Made by a program: the position numbers and the translations under genes | The notes under the pieces: model-generated | Seen by the model: only the letters and a program-made list of their open reading frames with translations | What the model was told of the DNA's origin: nothing | The model's database searches: none | NCBI GenBank assembly: GCA_964034945.1 | Contig: OZ035961.1 | Location: forward strand, 77,254,188-77,318,187 | DNA from: Chrysopilus asiliformis | Lineage: Eukaryota; Arthropoda; Insecta; Diptera; Rhagionidae | DNA length: 64,000 nt | Direction: 5' to 3' | Shown: piece after piece, positions 11,709 to 21,508 of the stretch | Layout: every line of letters begins with the position of its first letter | Numbering within the stretch: the stretch's first letter is position 1

Positions 11709-13007
11709 TTACAATTCAAGTTTAACACAATTTTGATTATTTGATAGAAAAGTAATATTATTATCATTAAAATAATCAGCTATCAAACCATAATCAATTT
11801 TAGACAATTTATTTCCATATAAATCAACTTGATACAATTCCGGACATTTAAGTGCAATTTGCCTAAAATCAAAATCAATTAAATAATTACAATCGAGTTT
11901 AATATATGACAGTTTTCCCATCGAGTGTAGTATTTTTCCATCAAATTCCACTAAATAATTATTTGATAACCCCAAGTATTCAATATTAACTAAATGATGA
12001 AATGCATTTGTAATTTGATCCAGTTTTGTCGACGATAAATCCAACCAATAAATTTCTTTGTTACTTTTAAAGGTTGCTTCGTCAACAGTTTCGATGGGGT
12101 TTATCGACAAATCCAACCACTTTAAATTTGGTAATTTATTAATAAAATAAATATCTTTGATTGAGTTGTTCTTTAAATTGAGATATTCGGTTTCACTTCC
12201 ATCTTCAATAATCAAGTCATAAATTTTGTTATTGAATGCACGTAAAATTCGAACCCTTTCAATGAAACATTGGCGAACCTCACCATTTGAAATGTCAATA
12301 ACGTTGGCCACTGAAGAAAACACAAAAGTCTCAAATGAATTGTTTTGTAACCTTAAATCGTTTACTATCGGAGGAAAAACGTCGTGGATAATGAAATTTA
12401 TTTGATTGTTTTGTAGTCGAATGTAGAGATAGTTTGGTAATCCACTAAATATCCCACTGCTAATTTCCTTAAGCAAATTGTCCCTTAAACGCAGCTCAAT
12501 CAAATTTTTTAATCCATAGAAGGCGTGAGACTCAATTGTGGTTATTTGATTTTTCTCCAACCACAAATACGAAAGCTCCACCAATGAATGAAAAGTCGAT
12601 GAAAGAATTTTCTCAAAATTATTTTCACTTATGTGCAACCACTGTAAACTGTTCGGTTCTTTGCTGGATAAACCCCAGCTGTTTAAATTTCGTAAATTAC
12701 AACGAGTAATTTTTAAATATTTTACTTTTGGAAACACATTCAACAAATCAATTGGAATTGATAAAAAATTCGAGTCCACTAATTCAACGGTTGTACTATT
12801 ATTTATGACGTCTTTATCGAATTCGACGATTTCCGGTGCAGGACTGTTGAATGAGCATTTCGAAAACGTGGAATTGTTCAAATCGTTGGAATCCCTTTGG
12901 CAAACATCAATAACACTAACTATTCTGCAATCACATCGCAAAAGAAATAGATTTACAGAAAACAGAAACACTTTAATAAAGTTTCTCATTTTTAAAATCC
13001 GTTTCAA
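11709..13007 (-). CDS. Secreted leucine-rich-repeat protein
   Basis: 432 residues in one exon. The N-terminus (MKRILKMRNFIKVFLFSVNL) is a signal peptide with likely cleavage near Cys 26-28; the Met at residue 7 is an alternative start. A short Cys-containing N-terminal segment (residues about 26-75) follows, then about 14 leucine-rich repeats from residue 75 to 410 with the consensus L..L.L..N.(I/L)..I, for example YLWLEKNQITTI and WLDLSINPIETV. No transmembrane segment or anchor signal is visible at the C-terminus (ends CVKLEL), so a soluble extracellular protein is likely. In insects such proteins include immune recognition and adhesion factors, but nothing here fixes the ligand. There are no introns, and the frame is intact. 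The whole gene lies about 1.1 kb beyond Trp-repeat gene 1 and faces it. Confidence 0.88.
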   Translation of the reverse strand: MKRILKMRNFIKVFLFSVNLFLLRCDCRIVSVIDVCQRDSNDLNNSTFSKCSFNSPAPEIVEFDKDVINNSTTVELVDSNFLSIPIDLLNVFPKVKYLKITRCNLRNLNSWGLSSKEPNSLQWLHISENNFEKILSSTFHSLVELSYLWLEKNQITTIESHAFYGLKNLIELRLRDNLLKEISSGIFSGLPNYLYIRLQNNQINFIIHDVFPPIVNDLRLQNNSFETFVFSSVANVIDISNGEVRQCFIERVRILRAFNNKIYDLIIEDGSETEYLNLKNNSIKDIYFINKLPNLKWLDLSINPIETVDEATFKSNKEIYWLDLSSTKLDQITNAFHHLVNIEYLGLSNNYLVEFDGKILHSMGKLSYIKLDCNYLIDFDFRQIALKCPELYQVDLYGNKLSKIDYGLIADYFNDNNITFLSNNQNCVKLEL

Positions 13008-13069
13008 AACAGCGTTTCACAGTTTAATATTGACCAAATCAATTATTTTTCAGCTTTAAATACTCAGAC

Positions 13070-14010
13070 AAAATCTGATCACTAATTTTCAATTGCTGGG
13101 GTTAAATTCCTAAACTCAATAAATTATCATGTACTGACAGCGTAAATTTTATTTCCAATTTTGATGGTTTAATTTTCTCGCCAAAGGTTATCTTATAAAC
13201 GATTTATTTCCTGATATTCACATAAATTTTGATTCGCAAGATTCTATTGTTTCCCTTATAAGATTTTTTTCTAAACAATATTCCGCCGTTCTGGGAAACC
13301 GATAATCAAGTACTGAACCAAGCTATACACAAGTTTAGTTAAATTCACTAACGAAATTTATTCACGCAATTTCAAATTAAGAGTTTAATGTCCGATTATC
13401 TTAAAATAATTTGCATTACGATGAAAAAGCAATCGAGCAAGAAATAATCAAAATATTCAAATTTTGTTTGACTTTGACAGTCTATTATTTTATAAAATTC
13501 TGTACCAATTGCAGTAGCAAATCGACTTAAACACATGAAAGCTTTGTTTAGTATGAACATAGGATTAGAATTAGCGTAGAGCAGCGTCTTGCCAAGCGAG
13601 CGTGAAAGGAGCCCTAAAGGGGGTGCCAAAATTTTTGCTAGCCGGATGTAAATTTTACAACATATTCAAACCTGTGACTTCACAACATTAACAAACTTTT
13701 CTTCCATTGCTCTTGTATATTTAGTTTAGCAAGTAAATTGACTAGACATCGGGGGTTCTAGCATAACAGCACTCATATACGACTACGTCTGTCTAAGCCG
13801 ACGCTTAAGCCGACGCTTAAGCCGACATTTCGAGACATTTGAAAGTTCGCTGCGTCAAATTCGGACTCCACAAAGGACAAGATATTAAGATATTTTTCTA
13901 GCTGCATTCTCAAAAAAAAATTGAAAAAAATTCTGGTTGTACTTCACGTCATGATACCTGTTTGTAAGGAGGTTGTGAAATGTTACTCGAAGGTTTTTTC
14001 GGGACAAAGC
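13070..14010. other. Unassigned, includes a 12-bp tandem repeat
   Basis: No gene recognised. About 13795-13832 carries three copies of AAGCCGACGCTT-like sequence. The frame at 13396-13629 (-) has no recognisable features. Confidence 0.5.
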
Positions 14011-14013
14011 TGA

Positions 14014-14490
14014 TGTCGAGATGTTAACTATGGATGATTACATATTACGAACATTACACGCTAATGGAGCATCATTTTTCTTTATTTGTATTTATTTACA
14101 TATTGGACGAGGAATTTATTATAACTCTTATTTATTTACTCCTACATGAATAGTAGGAGTAATTATTTTATTTTTAGTTATAGGAACTGCTATTATAGGA
14201 TATGTTTCACCATGAGGACAAATATCATTTTGACGGGCTACTGTAATTACAAATTTATTATCTGCTAGGAACTGATCTTGTACAATGAATTTGAGGAGGA
14301 TTTGCAGTTGACAATGCTACTCTAACTCGATTTTTTCCATTTCATTTTATTTTTCCATTTATTGTAGCTGCAAAACCTCTAATTATTTTATTATTTCTTC
14401 ATCAATCAGGATCTAATAATCCATTAGGATTAAATTCATATATTGATAAGATTCCATATCACCCATACTTTACTTACAAGGATATTGTTT
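14014..14490 (+). pseudogene. cytb: Mitochondrial cytochrome b insertion (NUMT)
   Basis: Read in invertebrate mitochondrial code the segment gives cytochrome b pieces: CRDVNYGW, then [20 protein letters not shown], the heme-region PWGQ-like run (here SPWGQMSFW), [17 protein letters not shown] and [14 protein letters not shown], ending in FTYKDIV. Four in-frame TGA codons stand for Trp and ATA stands for Met, so it cannot be translated in the nucleus. A 4-bp insertion near 14040 and a deletion of about 11 bp near 14269 break the frame. It covers roughly the second quarter to the middle of the gene. It is a nuclear copy of mitochondrial DNA. Confidence 0.93.
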
Positions 14491-14970
14491 ACAAAACTTT
14501 AACAAATCATAATATGTTACGACGATAGCAGCTTTTTTAATTCCTTTTTTTGAAAACCTTTAACATATTTTATATACAACAAATTCAAACTGCTTTCAGT
14601 GTTGTAAAATGTTGAAAATACGGTAATAATATAATATTCTCAAGAAAAAGATCCAAACTTAAAAAATTAGTCAAAACCTGCTCCTTTCAAAACTGAATAG
14701 AAAAATCTCAATCCGTTTAAAAGTTATTAATTTATAGCGAAAAAGCGCAAATGGCTTAATTTTGCAGCGCGCTAAAAGTAGCCATGTCTGATCATAGCAT
14801 TAGAAACAACATTCGTCAGAAAAATAAAAATTCGCCTAGCGTCAGGCAAAAAAAATATAGCTGTGAGAGATTTCTATTAGAATTGAAGACACGAAAGTGA
14901 ATGAAGGTATTATGTAACGAATTTTTCAAATTTCGTTTTACTGTATGTATATATTTAGGGATCGTTTTTA

Positions 14971-15530
14971 TACCCGTATGGTGAAACCAAAGGGTATACT
15001 AACTTTGCCTTACCGTTTGTAACGCCAAGATCCCGTCATCACACACAAAAATGAATTACACCAGTGTGTTTAGAATGATAAAAATAATTAATTTCTGCAT
15101 GTCCGTCCGTCCGTCCGTCTGTCCGTCAGTCTGTCCGTCCGTCTGTCCGTCCGTCTGTCTGTGGCGCGGATTGCGGGCGCACGGATTGAGTTAGAGACTT
15201 GAAATGTTGCGCAGATTCGTTTTTCGTAAAATGCGAGTTCGTTAATGGGCAAAAATGGACCATTAGGAGGGGTACCCCCCATACGAACGAAAACTTTTTT
15301 TCTAAATATCTCAAAAACGGTGAATTTTATCAAAAAAGTCCAAGAACAAAGGTTATTTAGGATATGATTTTACATAAAACTCCCATAAATCAAAATCCAA
15401 TTGGAACAAGTTTTAAAAAAATCTTATTGGAAAATTTGAATTCAAATGAAATTTTGATACGCCGTTCAATTAAATCACCATACGGGTTTTCAATAATTGC
15501 CAGATTGGCAATTATAGCTTTTGTTATGTT
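14971..15530 (+). mobile_element. (GTCY)n element, copy 1
   Basis: Begins TATACCCGTATGGTGAAACC, contains a (GTCC/GTCT)n tract at 15098-15162, and near its end has CACCATACGGG, the inverse of the CCCGTATGGTG start. It finishes with a perfect 8-bp stem, 3-base loop hairpin (AATTGCCA GAT TGGCAATT, 15495-15513) and ATAGCTTTTGTTATG. The same plan occurs at 40457, 41056 and 48979. Subterminal inverted repeats, a GTCY tract and a 3' hairpin are features of DINE/Helentron elements; that assignment is an inference. Confidence 0.75.
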
Positions 15531-16468
15531 TTTATTTACGATTGTTCTGTTTGTTTGCAGACTTCTCGATCAAAAAAAATATTTGGTGTGAAAACAAAAC
15601 TTCTGTTTTAATTTTTCGTTCCCAACGTTTCGGTTAACGTTTTATTTTAAACCATCTTCTGGGAAAAAATAATTCTAAGAAAAAAAATCACTTATACGAG
15701 GGTAGCCGTTTATATTTCGGGAACTGCCAATACTAGTAGTGGTAAGTGCAATCTGACATCTGCATAGTAAAGTTTGACATTTTCGATAGTATACGTACTT
15801 AGAACGTTTTGATATACGGACGCTATTTGTGTTGTTTGCAGTGACTTGAAAATTTAATCTCGGGCAAAAAATGGAATTAACTCGTGAGCATTTTCGTGCG
15901 ATTATTTTTCACAACTTTCGACGTGGATTATCTCAACAACAGTGCATCGATGAACTTAATTCTTTATATGGCGATGAAGCACAGGGTTGCCAGTTTGGGC
16001 GATTTATCGCGAATTGGGCTATCTTTTTCGTGATTTTGCGACAATCTTTTTGAAAAAATCGCAAATCGCAAATTGGGCGATTTCAAAAAATCGTTTGGGC
16101 GACATTGGGCTATCTTTGAAAAATATCTTTCCTTTCGAAATTGTACGTCATTTGCCGAATTTTTCCCACTATTTACCAAGTTCGGAACGCACACTCGATG
16201 TCTAAATGGACGCACTCATCCTTCCATTTAGCATATGCTTGTCTGGCTAAAATTACTCTTTTGCTTGTGGCAATACGGTGAATTTATTTTAACGATCGGT
16301 AACTAAGCAAAACAGCGAAATGGATGCACCCACTGTCATTTTCAAAATAAGTATTGAATATTCTGCTTTCTAATAACACCAATAAGAATGTTATCGCTTT
16401 CCTTGAGTGAAGGAAGAACCATAACACGCTTTTAAATTTCTGCCCATAGCAAAATATAAAAACATAAT

Positions 16469-16612
16469 GGGCGTTACCAAGAAACATTTATAAAGTCGAG
16501 TCTACGTAGCCTTTTTAGTTTCGACTCTAACAAACTATAAATTATTTTAGTCTATGTGTCTAGTTTTAAGACAACGTAGACTCGACTTTACAAATGTTCA
16601 TTGGTAAGGCCC
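16469..16612. mobile_element. TIR MITE, 144 bp, AAT duplication
   Basis: Ends GGGCGTTACCAA and TTGGTAAGGCCC, then AAGTCGAGTCTACGT inverted at the other side, make about 38-bp imperfect arms. AAT flanks both ends (16466-16468, 16613-16615). A 3-bp duplication and GGGC start suggest a Harbinger relative, although AAT is not the usual TWA. Confidence 0.75.
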
Positions 16613-16985
16613 AATATTTGCACAACAAACCATTTCTAGTATTTTTATTTTTAGAAAAACGTTTTTATGTTAATTTCATATGTAAAATCCTTATACCATT
16701 ATATCTGTAAATAAGCTCTGCAATATAAAATTAATATATTACACACATTTTTTTTGTTTAATTTATTTTATGAGTACACTATCTGTGCGTTACGGCGTCA
16801 CGACAGAACCAAGAACCTTAATTAAGAGTTATAGCAGTCCCACAATAGCGCTTTGCCGCGTGCGTCAGCTTTGACATTTCAGTGCACCTAACGAGCTTTG
16901 ACGCTGGGAAGCCATGAATCATCTGTGCTAAACCACAATAACGCTTTGACGGTAAAATATTTTTTTGTGAATTTCGAATTGAAAA

Positions 16986-17144
16986 ATGTCGTCAAGGGAC
17001 TTGCAAGACATTGTTTTTATAGCTTTAGTAGCTGAAGCGGCGTACAAGGCTCAACAATTATTTAAAACCAATGAAAGACGCTGGTGGGTTCGGGAACTCA
17101 ACATAAAATATAGTTTTTTCCCTGAAAAGTATTTTTATTATTAG
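16986..17144 (+). pseudogene. Harbinger transposase, N-terminal remnant (52 codons)
   Basis: Starts at an ATG (MSSRDLQDIVFIALVAEAAY) and contains NERRWWVREL, matching the conserved R-R-x-W-V-R segment near the N-terminus of Harbinger/HARBI1-type nucleases. It runs into a stop at 17144, four bases from the end of the convergent frame, so everything after about residue 45 has been lost in an internal deletion. Confidence 0.75.
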
Positions 17145-17147
17145 GTT

Positions 17148-17935
17148 TCACATATTAATATCTCTATTTCTATGCAATCTCAGCTGGAAGTTAACTATTG
17201 CCAAAATTTCACCCTGCAGCTCCTCTTGTATCTCTGACGGTAGAATATCCATTTTTTTACCTATCATTTTCATAAACAATTCGTTTGGTGATTCTGTTTC
17301 CAGACTTTTGAATCGTTTGTCAACGATTTGTGATAATCCTTGCCAAAAATTTTCGTGCATATCTACGCTGCTTTTCTTTCTTTTCCTTGGATTTGAATTA
17401 TTCACATTTTCGCTGCTACTATAAAAAAAACTTCGTCAGTCTCATCCAGGAATTGGGGCTCCGCTGTTGAGGTGTTTATTTCTTCAGTTAAAAATTCTGA
17501 CAGACTAATTTCTTCTTGAAGTGCAGTCGATGTTGTAGTGGAAAAGTTTCCTGTTTGCCTGAAATCAAGTTTCGAGTTTCGAGACTGTCTTTTAAATAAA
17601 CCAATTGATCGAAATAACCCCACTTTTCATCTTCGCAAGCTGCACTACCGGATGGCAAATTTTCTTCTTGATTTCTCGGACGAATCGATCTCTTAAGCTT
17701 TTCCATCGTTGTTTGCAAGTTTCAACTACAATTTGGTTTGGAAAAAAAGTAAATATTAAGTTAAATAATTAATGTGAACAAGAATCTTACTCGGCCGTCC
17801 TGTTTCTTCGGCAATTTTAGCCCACGCAAACTCTTTTTTTATGGTATTTCGGTATATTTTCGATTTCGTGTTATATAAATACTCAAAACTTTTCACCTTT
17901 TCAATTAACATTTCCTCAAAATTAATATTATCCAT
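17148..17935 (-). pseudogene. MADF/BESS DNA-binding protein of the Harbinger element
   Basis: From the ATG at 17935 the protein reads MDNINFEEMLIEKVKSFEYL and IKKEFAWAKIAEETGRP, the first half of a MADF (Myb/SANT-like) domain. A probable 62-bp intron with GTAAGA donor and TTGTAG acceptor (about 17735-17796) follows, then TCKQRWKSLRDRFVREIKKK, a frameshift near 17655, SGSAACEDEKWGYFDQLVYL, a basic stretch PRKRKKSS, and a BESS-like end (ELFMKMIGKKMDILPSEIQE). A T-run near 17427 gives a further frameshift. In Harbinger elements a Myb-like partner protein helps target the transposase. Two or more frameshifts make it nonfunctional. Confidence 0.78.
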
Positions 17936-18161
17936 TTTTATTGGAATCGATGAACTTCTATTTACGTCCGAATGACAACTGTCAAAGTGCCAACGCGTCT
18001 GAAAGTAGAAAGTAGGTCTACTCTCGGCGTCAGCGCGCTTTGAAGCTCGCTGGCAAAGCGCTATTGTAGATGACTTCATACAATCGCTTTGATTTTACTT
18101 TTGAGCGTCGAACTGTCAACGCTGAAGCAAGTTGCAAAGCGCTATTGTGGGACTGCTATAA

Positions 18162-18353
18162 AGGGAGAACTCCACTTCGGCAGAAGTAGAAGCAGCGGCA
18201 GATGCAGAACTTTAAAACATCGCGTCTAATGTGTTGCGCTCGAATAAAGCAGCAGTAGAAGAAGCAGCGGCAGAATCAGAATTTCATTTTAGCGCTAATC
18301 TCTAAAATTTCTGCTGCTGCTGCTGCTGCTTCTGCCGAATTGGAGTTCTCTCT
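18162..18353. mobile_element. TIR MITE with CAG/CTG-rich arms, 192 bp, TAA duplication
   Basis: Ends AGGGAGAACTCCACTTCGGC and the inverse of AGAGAGAACTCCAATTCGGC, continuing CAGAAG, are inverted over 25 bp with two mismatches. TAA lies at 18159-18161 and 18354-18356. The arms are full of GCAGCAG/CTGCTG triplets, unusually GC-rich for this window. Harbinger-type by duplication. Confidence 0.85.
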
Positions 18354-18498
18354 TAATAATGATATAAATGTATGTATTGACATATTTTTGGCAATTTTGG
18401 GGTCGTTGATTCAAATCAAGTCCTCGATTTTCTCGCCTTTAAGTTTTAATTTGCTATTTTACTTGATATTTAAAAAATGCACTACACATGGGTTAAAG

Positions 18499-18971
18499 CC
18501 ATGGTTCCCAAACTGGAGGGCGTGGGGCCACGGCCAGGGGGGCGTGAAGCAATTTCAGCCGCGCCCCCCTTGGGGGGGGGGGTAGATCTACGGACGGTAG
18601 TCGTGAAGAAATTTGAAATTAACATTTCAAGATATTGTTCTCGTCTTGTCTAATAAAAACAAAGCAGCGTTGCAGATTTAATCTGGAAAGCGATCTCCGG
18701 TGTGCTCTGTCAAACATCAGACCTAATATTCAGATTTTAGTGAAAGAAAAACAGTGTCACTCATCCCATTAATTTTCTATTTTTCCAGTTTTTTTTGTAG
18801 AAACTAGAGAAATAAATAATTGAAATGGACAGTAAAAGTGTGTGTGGATTTTTAACTCAAAATATTAGAATAGAACCACGGAGGTTTGACAGGTTTTCAA
18901 AAAAGGAGGGGCGTCAGCTGTTTGATAAGTGTTCAAGAGGGGCGTCAACTGAAAAAGTTTGGGAACCACGG
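18499..18971. mobile_element. hAT MITE, 473 bp, GGTTAAAG duplication
   Basis: Ends CCATGGTTCCCAAACT and AGTTTGGGAACCACGG are inverted with one mismatch and flanked by the 8-bp duplication GGTTAAAG (18491-18498, 18972-18979). Subterminal GGGGCGTCA motifs recur near the right end. A G-rich run (about 18571-18582) is near the left end. No transposase. Confidence 0.92.
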
Positions 18972-19322
18972 GGTTAAAGGTTTTGCTGTTATTTTATGTT
19001 TTTAGGGTAATGTAATTATTATCGCGAATTGGGCGACTTGGGTTGAGCGGAAGCGATTTTGGGCGACAATTCTTTAAAATTTGGGCGACTTAACTGCCTG
19101 GAGACCTGGCAACCCTGATGAAGCACCATCAAAGACTATTGTATATCGCTGGTTTAGTGAATTCAATCGTGGCCGAGGTTCGCTCCAGGACGAATTTCGT
19201 GAAGCTCGTCCAACATCGGTTGCCGTGCCACAAAACATCGATGCTGTGCGTGAGCTGATAATGCAAGATCGTCATGTGGGAGATTGAGACATTCCTGGGC
19301 ATTAGTAAAACCAGCGTATTTA

Positions 19323-19971
19323 TAGCGAAAACACAATGACGCGTCAAGACGTGCGTAATCTTTGACATTTCGCCTTGACGCTTCGAAGCGCCCTGACGCA
19401 TGGAGTAGACCTACTTTCTACTTTCAGACGCGTTGGCGCTTTGAAATTTGAATAAAAATTGCGTATTGTGAGTGATTTTTGAAAAATTGTGGGGCAAATG
19501 ATGCATTTATGGAACGATTAATTAAAAAAGAGAAAAATAATTAATATTTATGCAAACTAAAATCGAAATTGTGTGAAAATGCGGAATAACAAGACAAAAA
19601 ATAAAGTAGTGACTTTAAAAGATGCTAAGGATCATCACGGCTTTTATTTAAATCACTTATTTTATAAAGAAGTTGTCCGCATCTCTTTCAATATTTATTT
19701 CTTAAATTCACCATCATCAATTGCTGTTTTTAATTCATGTGCTTTGTGTGCTACTCCTGCAACAAATTCTATGTCTTCCAAATGCTTTTTAATTCACATA
19801 AACTCTTTATTTCCATTTTATTTGAAATAAAAATAGTGAAGCGTGTAGTTCTTACGAAGCGTTATTAGGTTTTAGCACTGACGCTTCAAACCGTTCAATT
19901 GTCAAAGCGTGCTTGGTGCGCTGAAATGTCAAACCTTACGAACGCGTTGACGCGCCATTGTGTTTTCGCTA
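19323..19971. mobile_element. Harbinger-type element in mariner, TTA duplication, 649 bp
   Basis: Ends TAGCGAAAACACAATG and its inverse continue to GCGTCAA, one mismatch. TTA lies at 19320-19322 and 19972-19974; removing the element and one TTA restores the mariner codons for VFKIL, which confirms the ends. It resembles the 16832-18158 element in its TAGC start and GACGC(T/A)T subterminal motifs, so the two may be relatives. No intact gene inside. Confidence 0.92.
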
Positions 19972-20202
19972 TTAAGATATTGCATGAATATTTTGCCGTG
20001 AAGAAGATATGCTCGCGTTGAATCCCACATAATTTGACAATCGCTCAAAAATTGGTGCAAAGAACCCAATCCGATTGGTTCAAACGCATGCAAATGTGAA
20101 TTGATCATCGTGGAGAATATTTTGAGAAACAATAAAACCATTTTTAATGATAAATATTTGTTTTTGTTTGTTATTTCCGAAATATAAACTATAAAACAAT
20201 AG

Positions 20203-20880
20203 TATTACTATAAAACAATGGCGAATTTTGCATCTTGTCAGAAGTCGCACAATAAATAAATATAAATTTATTAACAAATTAAAAAATTTAAAAAAGAAAA
20301 CGAAAAATAAATACGGTGATTTTAAAAACTAATATAAGAATCTAATTTGTTGAGGATATATGGAAATGGATGAAGGAGTTATGTCACATTTTATTTAAAT
20401 TTTGAATGAAAGAAGATATTATGTGCTATTAATACTATACTTAAAATACTTCAGGTTGAACATATGCTAGAAGAAAATATGCAAGAAGAAAATAAATTTT
20501 AAAAATTTACAATAAAAACTCGTGTTTTCAATTTGAAGTTTCCAATAATTATTAGTAAACTATGTTCTCGATATATTTTTTTAACATATGTTGGTGTGCA
20601 ATCATCAACAATACTTTATTTATTATATTTGATGTGCATTTGAAGAAACTGTAATGTGCATTTGAAGAAACTGTATATTAGATTTTAAAAAATGTTTGCT
20701 AATTAGGTTGGCGAGTAACACTATTTCTTTTAAGAAAAACCCTTTCGATTTTTTTTTATTTAATTTTTTTCAACTTTGTTCTATCGGGTGTTCCAATGGC
20801 TTGGACCCATATTAAATGTGATTGAGGCCTAAATGTCTAATGATTTTTGACATATATTTCAGGTTTGACAAGTTTGGCAA
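20203..20880. other. AT-rich DNA, no gene seen
   Basis: Nothing recognised except that the last 100 bp (from about 20785) may be the 5' end of the IS630-like transposase relic that follows. Confidence 0.5.
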
Positions 20881-20888
20881 TTTCAACC

Positions 20889-21130
20889 ATGGAAAGGTTA
20901 ACAATCGAATAACGTGTTAAAGTTATTGAAGCCTGTTACGAAAACGAGCGTTCGAACATAAATGCATTTCGTGCACTTCTTGATTTTTTTTGGTCAGCAT
21001 AATCGACCAATCGATGGTACAATTGCAAAAATAGTTGGAAAATTCAAACAAACTTGGTTGGTGGCAGATGTGAAAACACCATTGCGTGCTCATGTACGCC
21101 GTTCAGACGAAAACATTGCTAGACCATGTT
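20889..21130 (+). pseudogene. IS630/Tc1-mariner transposase, N-terminal relic
   Basis: From ATG: MERLTIE, stop, RVKVIEACYENERSNINAFR, then after a 1-base shift FGQHNRPIDGTIAKIVGKF and LRAHVRRSDENIA. This is the DNA-binding N-terminus of an insect Tc/mariner-like transposase. A stop and frameshift break it and no catalytic domain follows. The C-terminal relic at 56537-56950 may be from the same broad family. Confidence 0.7.
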
Positions 21131-21508
21131 TACACACGGTGGAGGCATGAACATGGGACTGAACGAAAATGTCGAAATGATGATAAAGGGAAGAACGGGA
21201 ACAATATTGGGGTACTGAACCAGGAAACAAAGATTTTTCATTTTCAGCATTCCGTGCGTGTGGTTCTTATATATTTTTCCTTTACTTCGAAATTTCGAAT
21301 CGATTTCGTTAAGAAATCGTAACTTTTTAAAAGCTTTCATTTAGCTCGCTATCTTGTCTGTTTGTTTCTCTGTTTGTTTGTTTGTTTGTTTGTCGGGGTC
21401 AAATCTTGCAATCAAATTTTGACCCACTTCCACTTGTCCGATTGACTTGAAATTTTGCACACTTATATAAGTCCGATGACAATACAATATTTTCACTACT
21501 TCGTCCTT

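Larger units (their letters stand above)
16832..18158. mobile_element. Harbinger element, internally deleted, 1327 bp
   Basis: Ends TAGCAGTCCCACAATAGCGC and its exact inverse continue to CTTTGC. TTA precedes and TAA follows the element, both TWA sites but not identical, so one flank has changed. It contains the start of a transposase (16986-17144, +) and a convergent MADF/BESS-type frame (17148-17935, -), the two-gene plan of PIF/Harbinger elements. The catalytic part of the transposase is deleted. Confidence 0.85.
15982..19117. mobile_element. hAT element with 8-bp duplication, carrying four insertions
   Basis: Ends CAGGGTTGCCAG and CTGGCAACCCTG are exact inverses. The 8-bp duplication ATGAAGCA lies at 15974-15981 and 19118-19125, inside the mariner transposase frame. 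Subterminal GGGCGA(C/T) motifs recur at both ends, as is usual for hAT elements. No transposase frame is visible, so it was non-autonomous or was eroded. Insertions at 16469-16612, 16832-18158, 18162-18353 and 18499-18971 came later. Confidence 0.92.
15871..20145 (+). pseudogene. Mariner transposase, broken
   Basis: The N-terminus (MELTREHFRAIIFHNFRRGL) is the mariner helix-turn-helix region. It is cut after GDEA by the hAT element, resumes at 19126 with PSKTIVYRWFSEFNRGRGSL and REARPTS, has a frameshift near 19281, continues EIETFLGISKTSV, is cut by the Harbinger-type element, and resumes at 19975 with KILHEYFAVKKICSR, a stop, and IPHNLTIAQKLV. A C-terminal relic GEYFEKQ precedes the last stop. 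Most of the DDD catalytic domain is deleted. Not functional. Confidence 0.85.
15697..20202 (+). mobile_element. Mariner element split by two later insertions
   Basis: Both ends contain GTTTATATTTCGG inside the terminal repeats (left near 15711, right inverted near 20175). The mariner sequence itself is in three pieces, 15697-15981, 19126-19322 and 19975-20202, about 700 bp in all. The gaps are filled by a hAT element (15982-19117) and a Harbinger-type element (19323-19971). The outer ends are approximate; a TA at each end is plausible. Confidence 0.8.

Noticed and set aside
15088..15333. Frames ending in Arg/Thr/Asp repeats, also at 40522-40825 and 41141-41404
   Set aside because: The Arg-Thr-Asp repeats come from the GTCY tract read backwards; the frame is not kept in copy 4.
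16832..18161. A perfect 3-bp duplication for the Harbinger element
   Set aside because: The left flank is TTA and the right is TAA; the TIR is certain but the duplication is not exact.
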